A stretch of 64,000 bases of DNA from NCBI RefSeq assembly GCF_016862075.1, contig NZ_BOMG01000114.1:18922-82921 (forward strand), given 5' to 3'. The stretch comes from Actinoplanes couchii (GTDB lineage Bacteria; Actinomycetota; Actinomycetes; Mycobacteriales; Micromonosporaceae). The notes beneath the pieces are model-generated. The model did not search any database, had not been told where the DNA came from, and saw only the letters and a program-made list of their open reading frames with translations. The translations under genes and the position numbers were made by a program. Shown here piece by piece: positions 44,337 through 51,878 of the stretch (position 1 is its first letter; each line of letters opens with the position of its first letter).

Positions 44337-44999
44337 TCAGCCGGTGATCTTGCGGTAGGCGTCCCGGAGTTCCGCCCACCCGTAGTCCAGCCCGGCCGTC
44401 CCGGCGACCCGCGGCGTGTCGTGCCCATCCAGGACGGTGACGAGAACCGCCAGGCAAATGTGCCAGCCGGCCGCATACATGGCGGTGCCGTCCCGGTCCG
44501 CGAAGGTGTGCTCCAGGGTGAGCAGGCACCCGTCACCACGAGGTGTAAGCGTCCACCGGAGCAGGTCGCCACCCCAGCGGTGCACCAGTTCCCCGGACGC
44601 GTCAGCCTTCCCGGACGCGTCAGCCTTCCCGGACGCGTCAGCCTTCCCGAGCGCGTCAGCCTTCCCGGGGGCGTCGACTTCCCGTGGCGCGTCAGCCTCC
44701 CGGGACACGTCGACTTCCCAGGGCGCGTTGACAAGGATCACCTCCGCATCGAGCCACTCATCCTCCGGGTTCTCCCTGCACCGGGCGGCTCCAACCCGAT
44801 CCAGCACCCGATCCGGAACCACCGGCGACCACCCAGCAAGCAACCCAGGTTCGATCAGATGAGGCCAAACCACATCGACGCGATGTGGAAGCTCCCTCTC
44901 CATGACAAGAACCCACCGCCCACCCGCAACCTCAGCCAACGAGGCCCGAACTTCCTGCCGCCCGATCTCATCCCGCACACCATCACTCACCACAGCCAC
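44337..44999 (-). CDS. SRPBCC (AHSA1-like) protein with internal repeat
   Basis: A 220-residue AHSA1-type domain. The core opens GGRWVLVMERELPHRVDVVW, with LIEPGLLAGWSP following, and closes with LLTLEHTFADRDGTAMYAAG and HICLAVLVTVLDG, all typical of the family. Between the halves lies an unusual hydrophilic insert of about 45 residues built on a six-residue unit (KADASG), encoded by an 18-bp minisatellite. The fold probably loops this out. It follows the ArsR gene on the same strand, a common pairing in which ArsR represses the SRPBCC gene. The start at 44999 is uncertain. Confidence 0.75.
   Translation of the reverse strand: MAVVSDGVRDEIGRQEVRASLAEVAGGRWVLVMERELPHRVDVVWPHLIEPGLLAGWSPVVPDRVLDRVGAARCRENPEDEWLDAEVILVNAPWEVDVSREADAPREVDAPGKADALGKADASGKADASGKADASGELVHRWGGDLLRWTLTPRGDGCLLTLEHTFADRDGTAMYAAGWHICLAVLVTVLDGHDTPRVAGTAGLDYGWAELRDAYRKITG
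44592..44735. repeat. 18-bp minisatellite inside the SRPBCC gene
   Basis: Eight consecutive 18-base units are present. The first three are near-identical (CCCGGACGCGTCAGCCTT) and the rest diverged. They encode KADASG-type hexapeptides, so frame is kept whatever the copy number. Confidence 0.9.
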
Positions 45000-45080
45000 C
45001 CTCCACGCACAACCCTCGACGTCGCTGACCCAGCGCTCGTCATCCCACGTCCCGCGGCCCCGACGTCCCCAACACCGCCC

Positions 45081-45162
45081 GCCGTCCTGCTTTGCGCTGC
45101 TCGGCGTCTACCCTGCGCCGCGCCGTCCTGCTTTGCGCTGCTCGGCGCCTACCCCGCGCCGC
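45081..45162. repeat. 41-bp tandem duplication
   Basis: Two near-identical 41-base units starting GCCGTCCTGCTTTGCGCTGC lie side by side (second from 45122), differing at a few positions. They fill the gap between the ArsR gene and the SRPBCC gene. Confidence 0.9.
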
Positions 45163-45194
45163 GCCGCCCTTTCCGCAGTGAGATTCGGCCTTCC

Positions 45195-45521
45195 TCACGT
45201 CGTGTCGGGGCGGAAGCGGTCGTCTCTGCGGTCCAGTGCCTTGGCCAGGCGATCAAAGCTGTCCGACCACTTCCGGTGGTATGGCGTGACCCAACCGAGC
45301 ACGTCCGGCAGCGGATCGACAGCCAACCGGTAGACCCGGCGCCGGCCGTCGGTGTCGGCGGTGACCGCGCCTGCCTCCCGCAGCACCCGCAGATGCTTGG
45401 AGACCAGCGACTGCGACACCCCGAGCAGGGCGATCAGCGCGTTGACGTCATGCGGCTCGACCCGCAGCGCATCCAGGATCCGCCGCCGGGTCGGATCCGC
45501 GATCAAGGTGAACCCGTCCAC
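45195..45521 (-). CDS. ArsR-family transcriptional regulator
   Basis: A 108-residue winged-helix regulator. FTLIADPTRRRILDALR starts the fold, LLGVSQSLVSKHLRVLREAG is the helix-turn-helix, and DGRRRVYRLAVDPL is the wing. There are no metal-binding Cys residues. The C-terminal segment (WSDSFDRLAKALDRR) is the dimerisation helix usual for ArsR proteins paired with SRPBCC genes, and an SRPBCC gene lies downstream on the same strand. The GTG start has a weak ribosome site. It diverges from the VOC gene across 57 bases, so the two promoters must share sites. Confidence 0.88.
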   Translation of the reverse strand: MDGFTLIADPTRRRILDALRVEPHDVNALIALLGVSQSLVSKHLRVLREAGAVTADTDGRRRVYRLAVDPLPDVLGWVTPYHRKWSDSFDRLAKALDRRDDRFRPDTT

Positions 45522-45578
45522 ACCGGAAACATGCCCCGCCGGTCATATGAATGTCAAGTCATACGTTAGAGTCCGCGG

Positions 45579-45932
45579 ATGACTTTGAACTGGGAGCAGG
45601 TAATCGTGCACGCGAAGGACCCCGCGGCATTGGGGCAGTGGTGGGCCGAAGCTCTCGGCTGGGTGGTGGTCTACACCTCGGAGCACGAGTTCGAGATCCG
45701 CCCGGCGCCGGACCGCATGCCGGGGCTGGACTTCGTCCGCCACGACGAGCCGAGGCAGGGCAAGAGCCGCCTGCACCTGGACTTCCGCCCGGACGACCAG
45801 GAAGCCGAGGTCGCCCGCCTGCTGGCCCACGGCGCCCGCCGGGTCGACATCGGCCAGGGCGATGCGGCGTGGGTGGTTCTGGCCGATCCGGAAGGCAACG
45901 AATTCTGCATCCTCGCCCCGCCCTCGGAGTAG
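45579..45932 (+). CDS. VOC-family (glyoxalase-like) protein
   Basis: A 117-residue vicinal-oxygen-chelate fold protein with two beta-alpha-beta-beta-beta modules: WEQVIVHAKDPAALGQWWAE, with ALGWVVVYTS following, and RLHLDFRPDDQEAEVARLLA with WVVLADPEGNEFCIL. The usual metal positions (His in IVHAKD, Glu in NEFCIL) are present at least in part. It belongs to the broad glyoxalase-like group whose members include resistance and isomerase proteins. The exact reaction is unknown. It is divergent from the ArsR gene and may be under its control. Confidence 0.83.
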   Translation: MTLNWEQVIVHAKDPAALGQWWAEALGWVVVYTSEHEFEIRPAPDRMPGLDFVRHDEPRQGKSRLHLDFRPDDQEAEVARLLAHGARRVDIGQGDAAWVVLADPEGNEFCILAPPSE

Positions 45933-45936
45933 CAGC

Positions 45937-45987
45937 CGATCGGTGCGACCAGTCGATCAGTGCGGCCAGTCGATCAGTGCGGCCTGG
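45937..45987. repeat. 17-bp tandem repeat
   Basis: Three units of CGATCAGTGCGGCCAGT (the first with two mismatches) follow directly after the VOC gene stop. Confidence 0.85.
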
Positions 45988-46069
45988 CGTTACAGGCGGG
46001 CTGGGTGAATCGGGCGTGGGCTGCGATGCCGGGGGCGGATCGCGGGACCTTGCTCACCGCGTACCGGCA

Positions 46070-46102
46070 ACCGGGTGGGCCGTGTGGGACGGCCCACCCG
46101 GT
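46070..46102. terminator. Bidirectional hairpin terminator
   Basis: ACCGGGTGGGCCGT and ACGGCCCACCCGGT form a perfect 14-bp stem with a GTGGG loop. It separates the converging VOC and mutarotase genes. Confidence 0.85.
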
Positions 46103-46195
46103 GGTGCCGATTGAGCAGTGCGGTCAGCCGTGCTGTGGGTCAGCCGGGCCGCGTGGTCAGACTCCGGCGGGAGGTGCTCACGGCAATCATCCCTG

Positions 46196-47263
46196 TCAGT
46201 CGGACAGTGTGAAGGTGTGCGTCGTGGTCGAGGTCCAGGTCTCGTCGGGGCGCAGGACCGTGGACGGGAAGTCCGGCTGGTTCGGGCTGTCCGGGAAGTG
46301 CTGGGTCTCCAGGGCGAAGGCGTCGCCCTGCCGGTACTGGCGGCCACTCGTCCCGCGGATCTTGCCGTCCAGGAAGTTGCCGGCGTAGAACTGCAGGCCC
46401 GGCTCGGTGGTGGCGATGGTCATGCGGCGGCCGCTGGCCGGGTCGTCGACGACCGCGGCGACGGTCAGGTCGCCGGAACCGTCGGTGAGCACGTAGTTGT
46501 GGTCGTAACCGCGGCCGGTGGTGAGCTGCGGGTGCTCGTCGCGGATGCGGGCGCCGATCGGCTGCGGGCTGCGGAAGTCGAACGGGGTGCCGTCGACCGG
46601 TTCCAGCACCCCGGTCGGGATCAGCGTGGCGTCGACCGGCGTGTAGTGCCCGGCGTCGATGCGGAGCCGGTGGTTCTCGACCGAGCCGCTGCCCTCGCCG
46701 GACAGGTTCCAGTACGCGTGGTTGGTCAGCGCGACGACCGTGGCCCGGTCGGTGGTGGCCCGGTAGTCCAGGCGCAGCTCGTTCTCCTCGCTCAGGGTGA
46801 ACGTGACGCTCACCTGCAGCGTGCCGGGGAACCCCTGCTCGCCGTCGGCGGAGGTGTAACTCATCCGGACGCCGTCCTCGACGGTGGTCGCCGACCACAC
46901 GCGCTGGTCGAACCCGTACGAGCCGCCGTGCAGGGTGGTCTGGCCCTCGTTCTGGGAGAGTTTGAAGGTCTCGCCGTCCAGGACGAAGGTGCCACCGGCG
47001 ATCCGGTTGGCGTAGCGGCCGACCGTCGAACCGAGGAACGGGTTGCCGGCCAGGTAGGCGGGATCGGTGTAACCGGCCAGGTCGGCGAACCCGAGCGTCA
47101 CGTTCGCGACGTTCCCGTCCCGGTCCGGCACCAGCACGGACTGAATGGTCGCCCCCCAGGTGAGGATCGACGCCGACACGCCACTCGCATTGGTCAGCGT
47201 CCATTTCTCGATCCCGGTTCCGTCGGCCAGTGTCCCGAACGGTGTGCTGTCGATTCTCGTCAT
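46196..47263 (-). CDS. galM: Aldose 1-epimerase (galactose mutarotase)
   Basis: A 355-residue enzyme that interconverts the anomers of free hexoses. Family features are GRYANRIAGGTF with the following FVLDG, TTLHGG, the catalytic His in ALTNHAYWNLSG, RGYDHNYVL, and the catalytic Glu in FALETQHFPDSPN. The ATG at 47263 is used; an ATG three codons upstream is possible. There is no signal peptide, so it acts in the cytoplasm. It is not in an operon with other galactose genes here. Confidence 0.93.
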   Translation of the reverse strand: MTRIDSTPFGTLADGTGIEKWTLTNASGVSASILTWGATIQSVLVPDRDGNVANVTLGFADLAGYTDPAYLAGNPFLGSTVGRYANRIAGGTFVLDGETFKLSQNEGQTTLHGGSYGFDQRVWSATTVEDGVRMSYTSADGEQGFPGTLQVSVTFTLSEENELRLDYRATTDRATVVALTNHAYWNLSGEGSGSVENHRLRIDAGHYTPVDATLIPTGVLEPVDGTPFDFRSPQPIGARIRDEHPQLTTGRGYDHNYVLTDGSGDLTVAAVVDDPASGRRMTIATTEPGLQFYAGNFLDGKIRGTSGRQYRQGDAFALETQHFPDSPNQPDFPSTVLRPDETWTSTTTHTFTLSD

Positions 47264-47346
47264 GAACGGCATCGTCGCAGACGCCACTCAACCGGTTCAC
47301 CTCACGTCCCGAACGGTAGAAGCAGCCGGTCGGGAATCATGTCGGT

Positions 47347-48216
47347 ATGACGCGTTTCGACTGCCACCAGCATCTGTGGCCGGCCCCGCTCGTGGCGGCG
47401 TTGCGGGATCGGGATTCCTACCCGTACCTGCGGGAATGGACCTTGTTCCTGCCCGGGGAGAATCCCTATCGGGTGGATCCGGCGTCCCACGACCCGGTAC
47501 GGCGGGGCCGGCGGGAGACCGGGCGGGTCCTTCTCTCCCTGTCCAGCCCGCTCGGGATCGAACATCTGCCGGGTACGGACGGGGCCGCGCTGATCGACGT
47601 GTGGCACGAGAGCGCGCTGCGGCTCCCGGACCCGTTCCACCTGTGGGCGGCGGCGTCGGTGACCTCGCCCGACCCGGATTCCCTGGCCCGGGTGCTGCGG
47701 GCGGACCGGGTCGCCGGGCTGCAGTTGCCGGCCACCGCGCTCGGCGATCCGGCGTCGATCGAACGCCTGTCGCCGCTGCTCCGCGAACTGGAACGGGCGG
47801 ACAAGCCGCTGCTGGTGCACCCCGGCCCGGCCGCGGTGGAACAGGGCGACCTGCCGGACTGGTGGCCCGCTGTCGTGCCGTACGTCGCTCAGATGCACCG
47901 GTCCTGGGCCGCCTGGCACGTCGCCGGCCGCAAGACGCACGCTAACCTCCGTGTCGCTTTCGTCGCGCTGGCCGGGCTGGCGCCGCTGCACCACGAGCGG
48001 ATGGCCGCCCGCGGCGGCGAGTTCGGTACCCCCGACCCGAACGTCTTCTACGAGACCTCCTCCTACGGCCCGGACGCCATCGAAGCCCTGGCCGCAGTGG
48101 TGGGCCCCGGAGCCGTCGTGCACGGCTCCGACCGTCCCTACGCCGAGCCGCTGGACCCGGCCCGTTTCCCGGACGAGTTCTTCCATGTCAATCCCGAGCG
48201 TCTGTTGGGCGGATGA
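47347..48216 (+). CDS. Amidohydrolase-family metal-dependent hydrolase
   Basis: A 289-residue TIM-barrel enzyme of the amidohydrolase 2 type (ACMSD-like). The first strand carries the metal-binding H-x-H in FDCHQHLWP. LLVHPGPAA gives the next metal His, and the late VVHGSDRPYAEPLD contains the Asp. Relatives decarboxylate or hydrolyse cyclic organic acids; the substrate here is unknown. The stop codon falls in the first unit of a 21-bp repeat shared with the converging permease gene, and the two genes overlap by 29 bases. Confidence 0.82.
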   Translation: MTRFDCHQHLWPAPLVAALRDRDSYPYLREWTLFLPGENPYRVDPASHDPVRRGRRETGRVLLSLSSPLGIEHLPGTDGAALIDVWHESALRLPDPFHLWAAASVTSPDPDSLARVLRADRVAGLQLPATALGDPASIERLSPLLRELERADKPLLVHPGPAAVEQGDLPDWWPAVVPYVAQMHRSWAAWHVAGRKTHANLRVAFVALAGLAPLHHERMAARGGEFGTPDPNVFYETSSYGPDAIEALAAVVGPGAVVHGSDRPYAEPLDPARFPDEFFHVNPERLLGG

Positions 48217-48910
48217 CAGCGTTCGCGAATCGGATGATCGCGTTCGCAAGCCGGATGATGACGTTCGCCGAGTGACCGGCCGGGCTCGTCGGGCGGATGA
48301 TCGTGTTCGTCGGGTGGATGATCGCCAGACATCCGGCCGCCAGTGCGGCCAGCGCCCACCCGGCGGTGATCCCGGGCTCGGTGGTCGAGGGAGCGAATCG
48401 CTGGACCCAGGCTTCACCGGTGGCCTGGGCCAGCAGAGCCGGGAGGTAGAGCAGGCCCAGGACGACGCCGATCCCGGCTGCGGAGTCCCGCACGACGGTA
48501 GCCGTCCCGAGCCCGATCAGCGCGACCAGAACCAGATGGGAGGCCTGGAGAATCCCGGCAACCCCGGCAGAGACCCCGATGCCGGCGGTGAGGGCTCCGA
48601 TGCCGACGGTCAGCGGTCCGGTGACCGCGATGAGAACGATCGCCTTCGCGGTCAGCAGGCTGATCCTTCGCGGAACTGCGATCAGGCTGGTGCGAATGGT
48701 CCCGGTGGTGTGCTCGCCACTGAACATCAGAACCCCGAACACCGCGGTCAGTGCCTGCCCGAGTTCGATGCCGATGAACGCGTCGACCCCGGGCAACCCG
48801 GCCGCCACGACACGCCCGGCGACCACGCCGGCGATCGCCCCGAGCAGCAGCCACCACGGCGCCGTCACGGTGCGCAGCTTCGTCCATTCAGCGTGCAGGG
48901 CTCTGGTCAC
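48188..48910 (-). CDS. ABC-2-type permease, small
   Basis: A 240-residue membrane protein with about six spans. The GTG at 48910 has GGAGG upstream and overlaps the preceding permease stop by four bases. LHAEWTKLRTV is the amphipathic N-terminal helix of ABC-2 permeases, and FSGEHTTGTIRTSLIAVPRR is the typical cytoplasmic loop. The last 40 residues repeat a heptad-like unit (IIRLANA, IIRFANA) encoded by the 21-bp repeat and look like an acquired tail. It pairs with the larger permease and ATPase upstream. Confidence 0.82.
   Translation of the reverse strand: MTRALHAEWTKLRTVTAPWWLLLGAIAGVVAGRVVAAGLPGVDAFIGIELGQALTAVFGVLMFSGEHTTGTIRTSLIAVPRRISLLTAKAIVLIAVTGPLTVGIGALTAGIGVSAGVAGILQASHLVLVALIGLGTATVVRDSAAGIGVVLGLLYLPALLAQATGEAWVQRFAPSTTEPGITAGWALAALAAGCLAIIHPTNTIIRPTSPAGHSANVIIRLANAIIRFANAVIRPTDARD
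48211..48330. repeat. 21-bp repeat across two gene ends
   Basis: Units starting GGATGA recur at 48211, 48232, 48253, 48295 and 48316, all in steps of 21 bases (one degenerate unit between). They encode the C-terminal heptads of the permease and contain the stop codon of the amidohydrolase on the other strand. Confidence 0.85.
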
Positions 48911-50403
48911 GTGTCCCTCCGGTGTGACACGACCGCCGCCACGGCGAGTGCGACCAGCGTCCAGCCGACCAGGACCAGCAGGCCGGCCCACGGCGACAGC
49001 GGGAAGTAGCCGACGTACGGCGTGTAGATGCTGTCGACCTGGTGTTGCGGCGCGATCGTCTGCTGGATCGCGAACGCCGCGGCCGGTGTCGTCCGGGCCA
49101 GCCAGTCCGCCACGACGGCGGGCGTGAACGGGTTCGCGACCAACAGGTACGGCAGGACGATCGCCACGACGACGGTGGTCACCGCGCCCGCACCGGACCG
49201 GCCGATCGTGCCGACGGCGAGAGCCAGCACCGCCACGGCCGCGAGCATCACCGCTGTCCCGACCACCACCCGCAACTCCTGAGCCGGGGTCACCGGGATG
49301 ATGAAGACCCCGTTCGCCCTGGCCAGCCGCATGCCGAGTCGTGCCGCCAGGAAGGTTCCGATCAGTCCCACGGCGAGACAGACGACCACCAGCACGATCG
49401 CTTTCGCCCCCAGAACCCGCAGCCGGCGCGGCTCGGCGGCGATCGTGGCGAGGATCAGGCCGTCCCGGTGCTCGGTGGTGACGAAGAGCGCACCCACCAC
49501 GGCCAGGATGATCAGGGCGACGAACGTGCCGGTCAGGATGTTGCTCAGGATTCCGCCCGTCGCCAGTGTCTCGCGGACGGCGACCGCGATGTCCCCGGCA
49601 CCGGTCACCACAGTGCTCCCGGTCCCGGTCCCGGTCCCGGTCCCGGTCCTCGGGCCAGGTTCGGCTTCGGGTTCGGGTTCGGTGGCGATGCTGCCTTTGA
49701 CCGAGCCCGTGGAACCGTCCGGATAGCCGGCGAACGTGGGTGACTCCGCCCCGATCTGTTCGCTCGTCCACCCACGGCCGTCCCATTCGCCGTCGGCTCG
49801 CACCCCACCGAACGCGGCGGCGGACACCGTGCCGACCGTGCCCATGCCCCGGACCTGTGGGGGAGAGGCGACGAACAAACCGCCCTGCACGGTCGGTCCG
49901 CTCACCGTGGCGGTGCCGACCGGCCGCCAGTCCGTGCCGTCGGTGGATGCGAGACCGGTGACCGTGTCACCTGAGCGCTCCAGCCGCAGCCAGCGTGCCG
50001 ACGGCACCGGCCCGGCGATGTCACCGGTGAAACCGTGCTGCATCCGAACGCCGTGGCCACCGGTGACCATGATCGCCACGTACGGCGAACCCGGTTCGGT
50101 GTTCTGTTTGATGATCAGACCGGCCTTGGCCCAGGGCACGTCGGTAGGGCCGTCGTGGGCGGCGCTGGTCAGAGATGTCACCGGGACGGTGACGCTGCCG
50201 TCTCCGGTCAGCTGTTTTCGGACGAAATAGAAGCTGTCGGCGACCGGCTGGCCATCCGGACCGACCGGTGGTGCCGGTGAGGCGCTGCCGCTGCCGCCGG
50301 CGAACAGCGCGACCAGCACGGTCGCGAGCGCCGCCGCGATCGTGGCGGCCACCCAGCCCGGAACCGTCCGGAATTTGGTCCACTCGGTTCTCACCTGTCT
50401 CAT
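48907..50403 (-). CDS. ABC-2-type permease with large extracytoplasmic domain
   Basis: A 498-residue permease. VRTEWTKFRTV and a first span (about 17-37) are followed by an outer domain of about 200 residues. This domain has the beta pattern of a DUF1349/concanavalin-like module (KAGLIIKQNTEPGSPYVAIM, then RWLRLERSGDTVTGLASTDG). A low-complexity GT-rich linker follows, then five or more spans including TTEHRDGLILATIAAEPRR. The embedded outer domain suggests that the transporter senses or moves something at the cell surface. It overlaps the ATPase gene and the small permease gene by four bases each. Confidence 0.85.
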   Translation of the reverse strand: MRQVRTEWTKFRTVPGWVAATIAAALATVLVALFAGGSGSASPAPPVGPDGQPVADSFYFVRKQLTGDGSVTVPVTSLTSAAHDGPTDVPWAKAGLIIKQNTEPGSPYVAIMVTGGHGVRMQHGFTGDIAGPVPSARWLRLERSGDTVTGLASTDGTDWRPVGTATVSGPTVQGGLFVASPPQVRGMGTVGTVSAAAFGGVRADGEWDGRGWTSEQIGAESPTFAGYPDGSTGSVKGSIATEPEPEAEPGPRTGTGTGTGTGSTVVTGAGDIAVAVRETLATGGILSNILTGTFVALIILAVVGALFVTTEHRDGLILATIAAEPRRLRVLGAKAIVLVVVCLAVGLIGTFLAARLGMRLARANGVFIIPVTPAQELRVVVGTAVMLAAVAVLALAVGTIGRSGAGAVTTVVVAIVLPYLLVANPFTPAVVADWLARTTPAAAFAIQQTIAPQHQVDSIYTPYVGYFPLSPWAGLLVLVGWTLVALAVAAVVSHRRDT

Positions 50404-51128
50404 GAGAACTCCACCGCCGCCCTGGTGAGCCGCAGATAGACATCCTCGAGACGGCCGGTGGGAGCCCCTGCGATCAGCTCGCTGACGGTGGCGTCGGCGA
50501 GGACCCGGCCCCGCCCGGCCACCACGAGACGGTCGGCGATCTCCTGGACCTCGCCCATCAGATGGCTGGACACCAGCACCGCCCGGCCCTCGGCGGACAG
50601 CGACCGCAGCAGCCCGCGCATCCAGATGATCCCGTCCGGGTCCATGCCGTTGAACGGCTCGTCGAGCATCAGGATCGGCGGATCCCCGAGCAGTGCCGCC
50701 GCGATCCCGAGACGTTGCCGCATGCCGAGCGAGAACCCGCCGGCCTTACGCCGCGCTGCGGGCGCGAGACCGGCCAGGTCCAGCACCTCGTCGGCCCGCC
50801 GGGCACCCAGCCCCTGTGAATGGGCGATCCACAGCAGATGGTTGCGGGCGGTCCGGCCGGGATGCAGCGCGGACGCGTCCAGCATCGAACCCAGATGGGT
50901 CAGCGGATCCCGCAGAGACCGATAGGGGCGGCCGCCGACCAGCGCGGAGCCGGCCTCGGCGGTGTCCAGGCCCAGGATCACCCGCATGGTGGTGGACTTG
51001 CCGGCCCCGTTCGGCCCGACGAACCCGGTCACCACCCCCGGCCGGACGGCGAACGACATGCCGTCGAGGGCGAGCACCCGTCCATAGCGTTTGCGAAGAC
51101 CGTCGACGACGATTCCCGATGAACTCAT
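50400..51128 (-). CDS. ABC transporter ATP-binding protein
   Basis: A 242-residue ATPase. Walker A is GPNGAGKST (about 38-46), the signature is SLGMRQRL, Walker B is ILMLDEPFNGMDPDG, and the switch His is in SSHLMGEV. The ATG at 51128 is used. It is the first gene of a three-gene ABC-2 exporter operon with the two permeases. It is divergent from the two-component system, a layout common for exporters induced by envelope stress or antimicrobial compounds, so that system may control it (inference). Confidence 0.92.
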   Translation of the reverse strand: MSSSGIVVDGLRKRYGRVLALDGMSFAVRPGVVTGFVGPNGAGKSTTMRVILGLDTAEAGSALVGGRPYRSLRDPLTHLGSMLDASALHPGRTARNHLLWIAHSQGLGARRADEVLDLAGLAPAARRKAGGFSLGMRQRLGIAAALLGDPPILMLDEPFNGMDPDGIIWMRGLLRSLSAEGRAVLVSSHLMGEVQEIADRLVVAGRGRVLADATVSELIAGAPTGRLEDVYLRLTRAAVEFS

Positions 51129-51215
51129 GCCGACGGTTCTACGCCCGGGCCGGTCGCAGGAAGGTCGCATCCGCCGCGACCCGGCTGCGACCGCCGATCT
51201 GGCAGGGTGACCGCC

Positions 51216-51878
51216 ATGAGGGTGCTGGTAGCCGAAGATTTCGAGGTCCTGGCCCGTTCGATCGGGACCGGGCTGCGCCGGGAGGGCATGGCGGTCGACG
51301 TGGTGCTCGACGGTGACGCCGCCGTCGAGAGCCTGGCCGTCACCAGATATGACGTGCTGGTCCTCGACCGTGACCTGCCAGGGGTCCACGGTGACGAGAT
51401 CTGCCGGCGGCTCGCGGCCGACCGCCGGCTCACCCGGGTGCTGATGCTGACCGCGGCCGGCACCGTCGAGGACCGGGTCGACGGGCTGAGCCTCGGCGCC
51501 GACGACTACCTGGCCAAGCCATTCGCTTTCGCCGAGCTCGTCGCCCGGGTCCGGGCCCTGGGCCGCCGTGCCACGCCGCCGATCCCACCGACTCTGACCT
51601 GTGGAGACCTCACTGTGGAGCCGGCGCGGCGGGTGGCGTTCCGGGCCGGCCGGCGCCTCGAGCTCAGTCCCAAGGAGTTCGCGGTCCTGGAGTGTCTGTT
51701 GGCCTCGCCCGGCGCGGTGGTCTCCACCGAGGAGCTACTCGAACGGGTCTGGGACGAGGCTGCCGATCCGTTCACGTCCGCGGTCAAACACACCATGCGC
51801 CGGTTACGTGCCAAACTTGGCGATCCGCCGGTGGTCGAGACCGTCCGCGAGGGCGGCTACCGGGTCGAGCCGCGATGA
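51216..51878 (+). CDS. OmpR-family response regulator
   Basis: A 220-residue regulator. The receiver domain has the acidic pair in VAEDFEV, the phosphoacceptor Asp51 in LVLDRDLPG, and Lys in YLAKPF. The winged-helix DNA-binding domain (about 125-220) has LSPKEFAVLECLLASPG and VKHTMRRLRAKLGDPP, with GYRVEPR at the end. The ATG at 51216 follows AGGG. It is translationally coupled to the kinase (ATGA). It faces the ABC-2 exporter operon and is the best candidate to control it. Confidence 0.92.
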   Translation: MRVLVAEDFEVLARSIGTGLRREGMAVDVVLDGDAAVESLAVTRYDVLVLDRDLPGVHGDEICRRLAADRRLTRVLMLTAAGTVEDRVDGLSLGADDYLAKPFAFAELVARVRALGRRATPPIPPTLTCGDLTVEPARRVAFRAGRRLELSPKEFAVLECLLASPGAVVSTEELLERVWDEAADPFTSAVKHTMRRLRAKLGDPPVVETVREGGYRVEPR

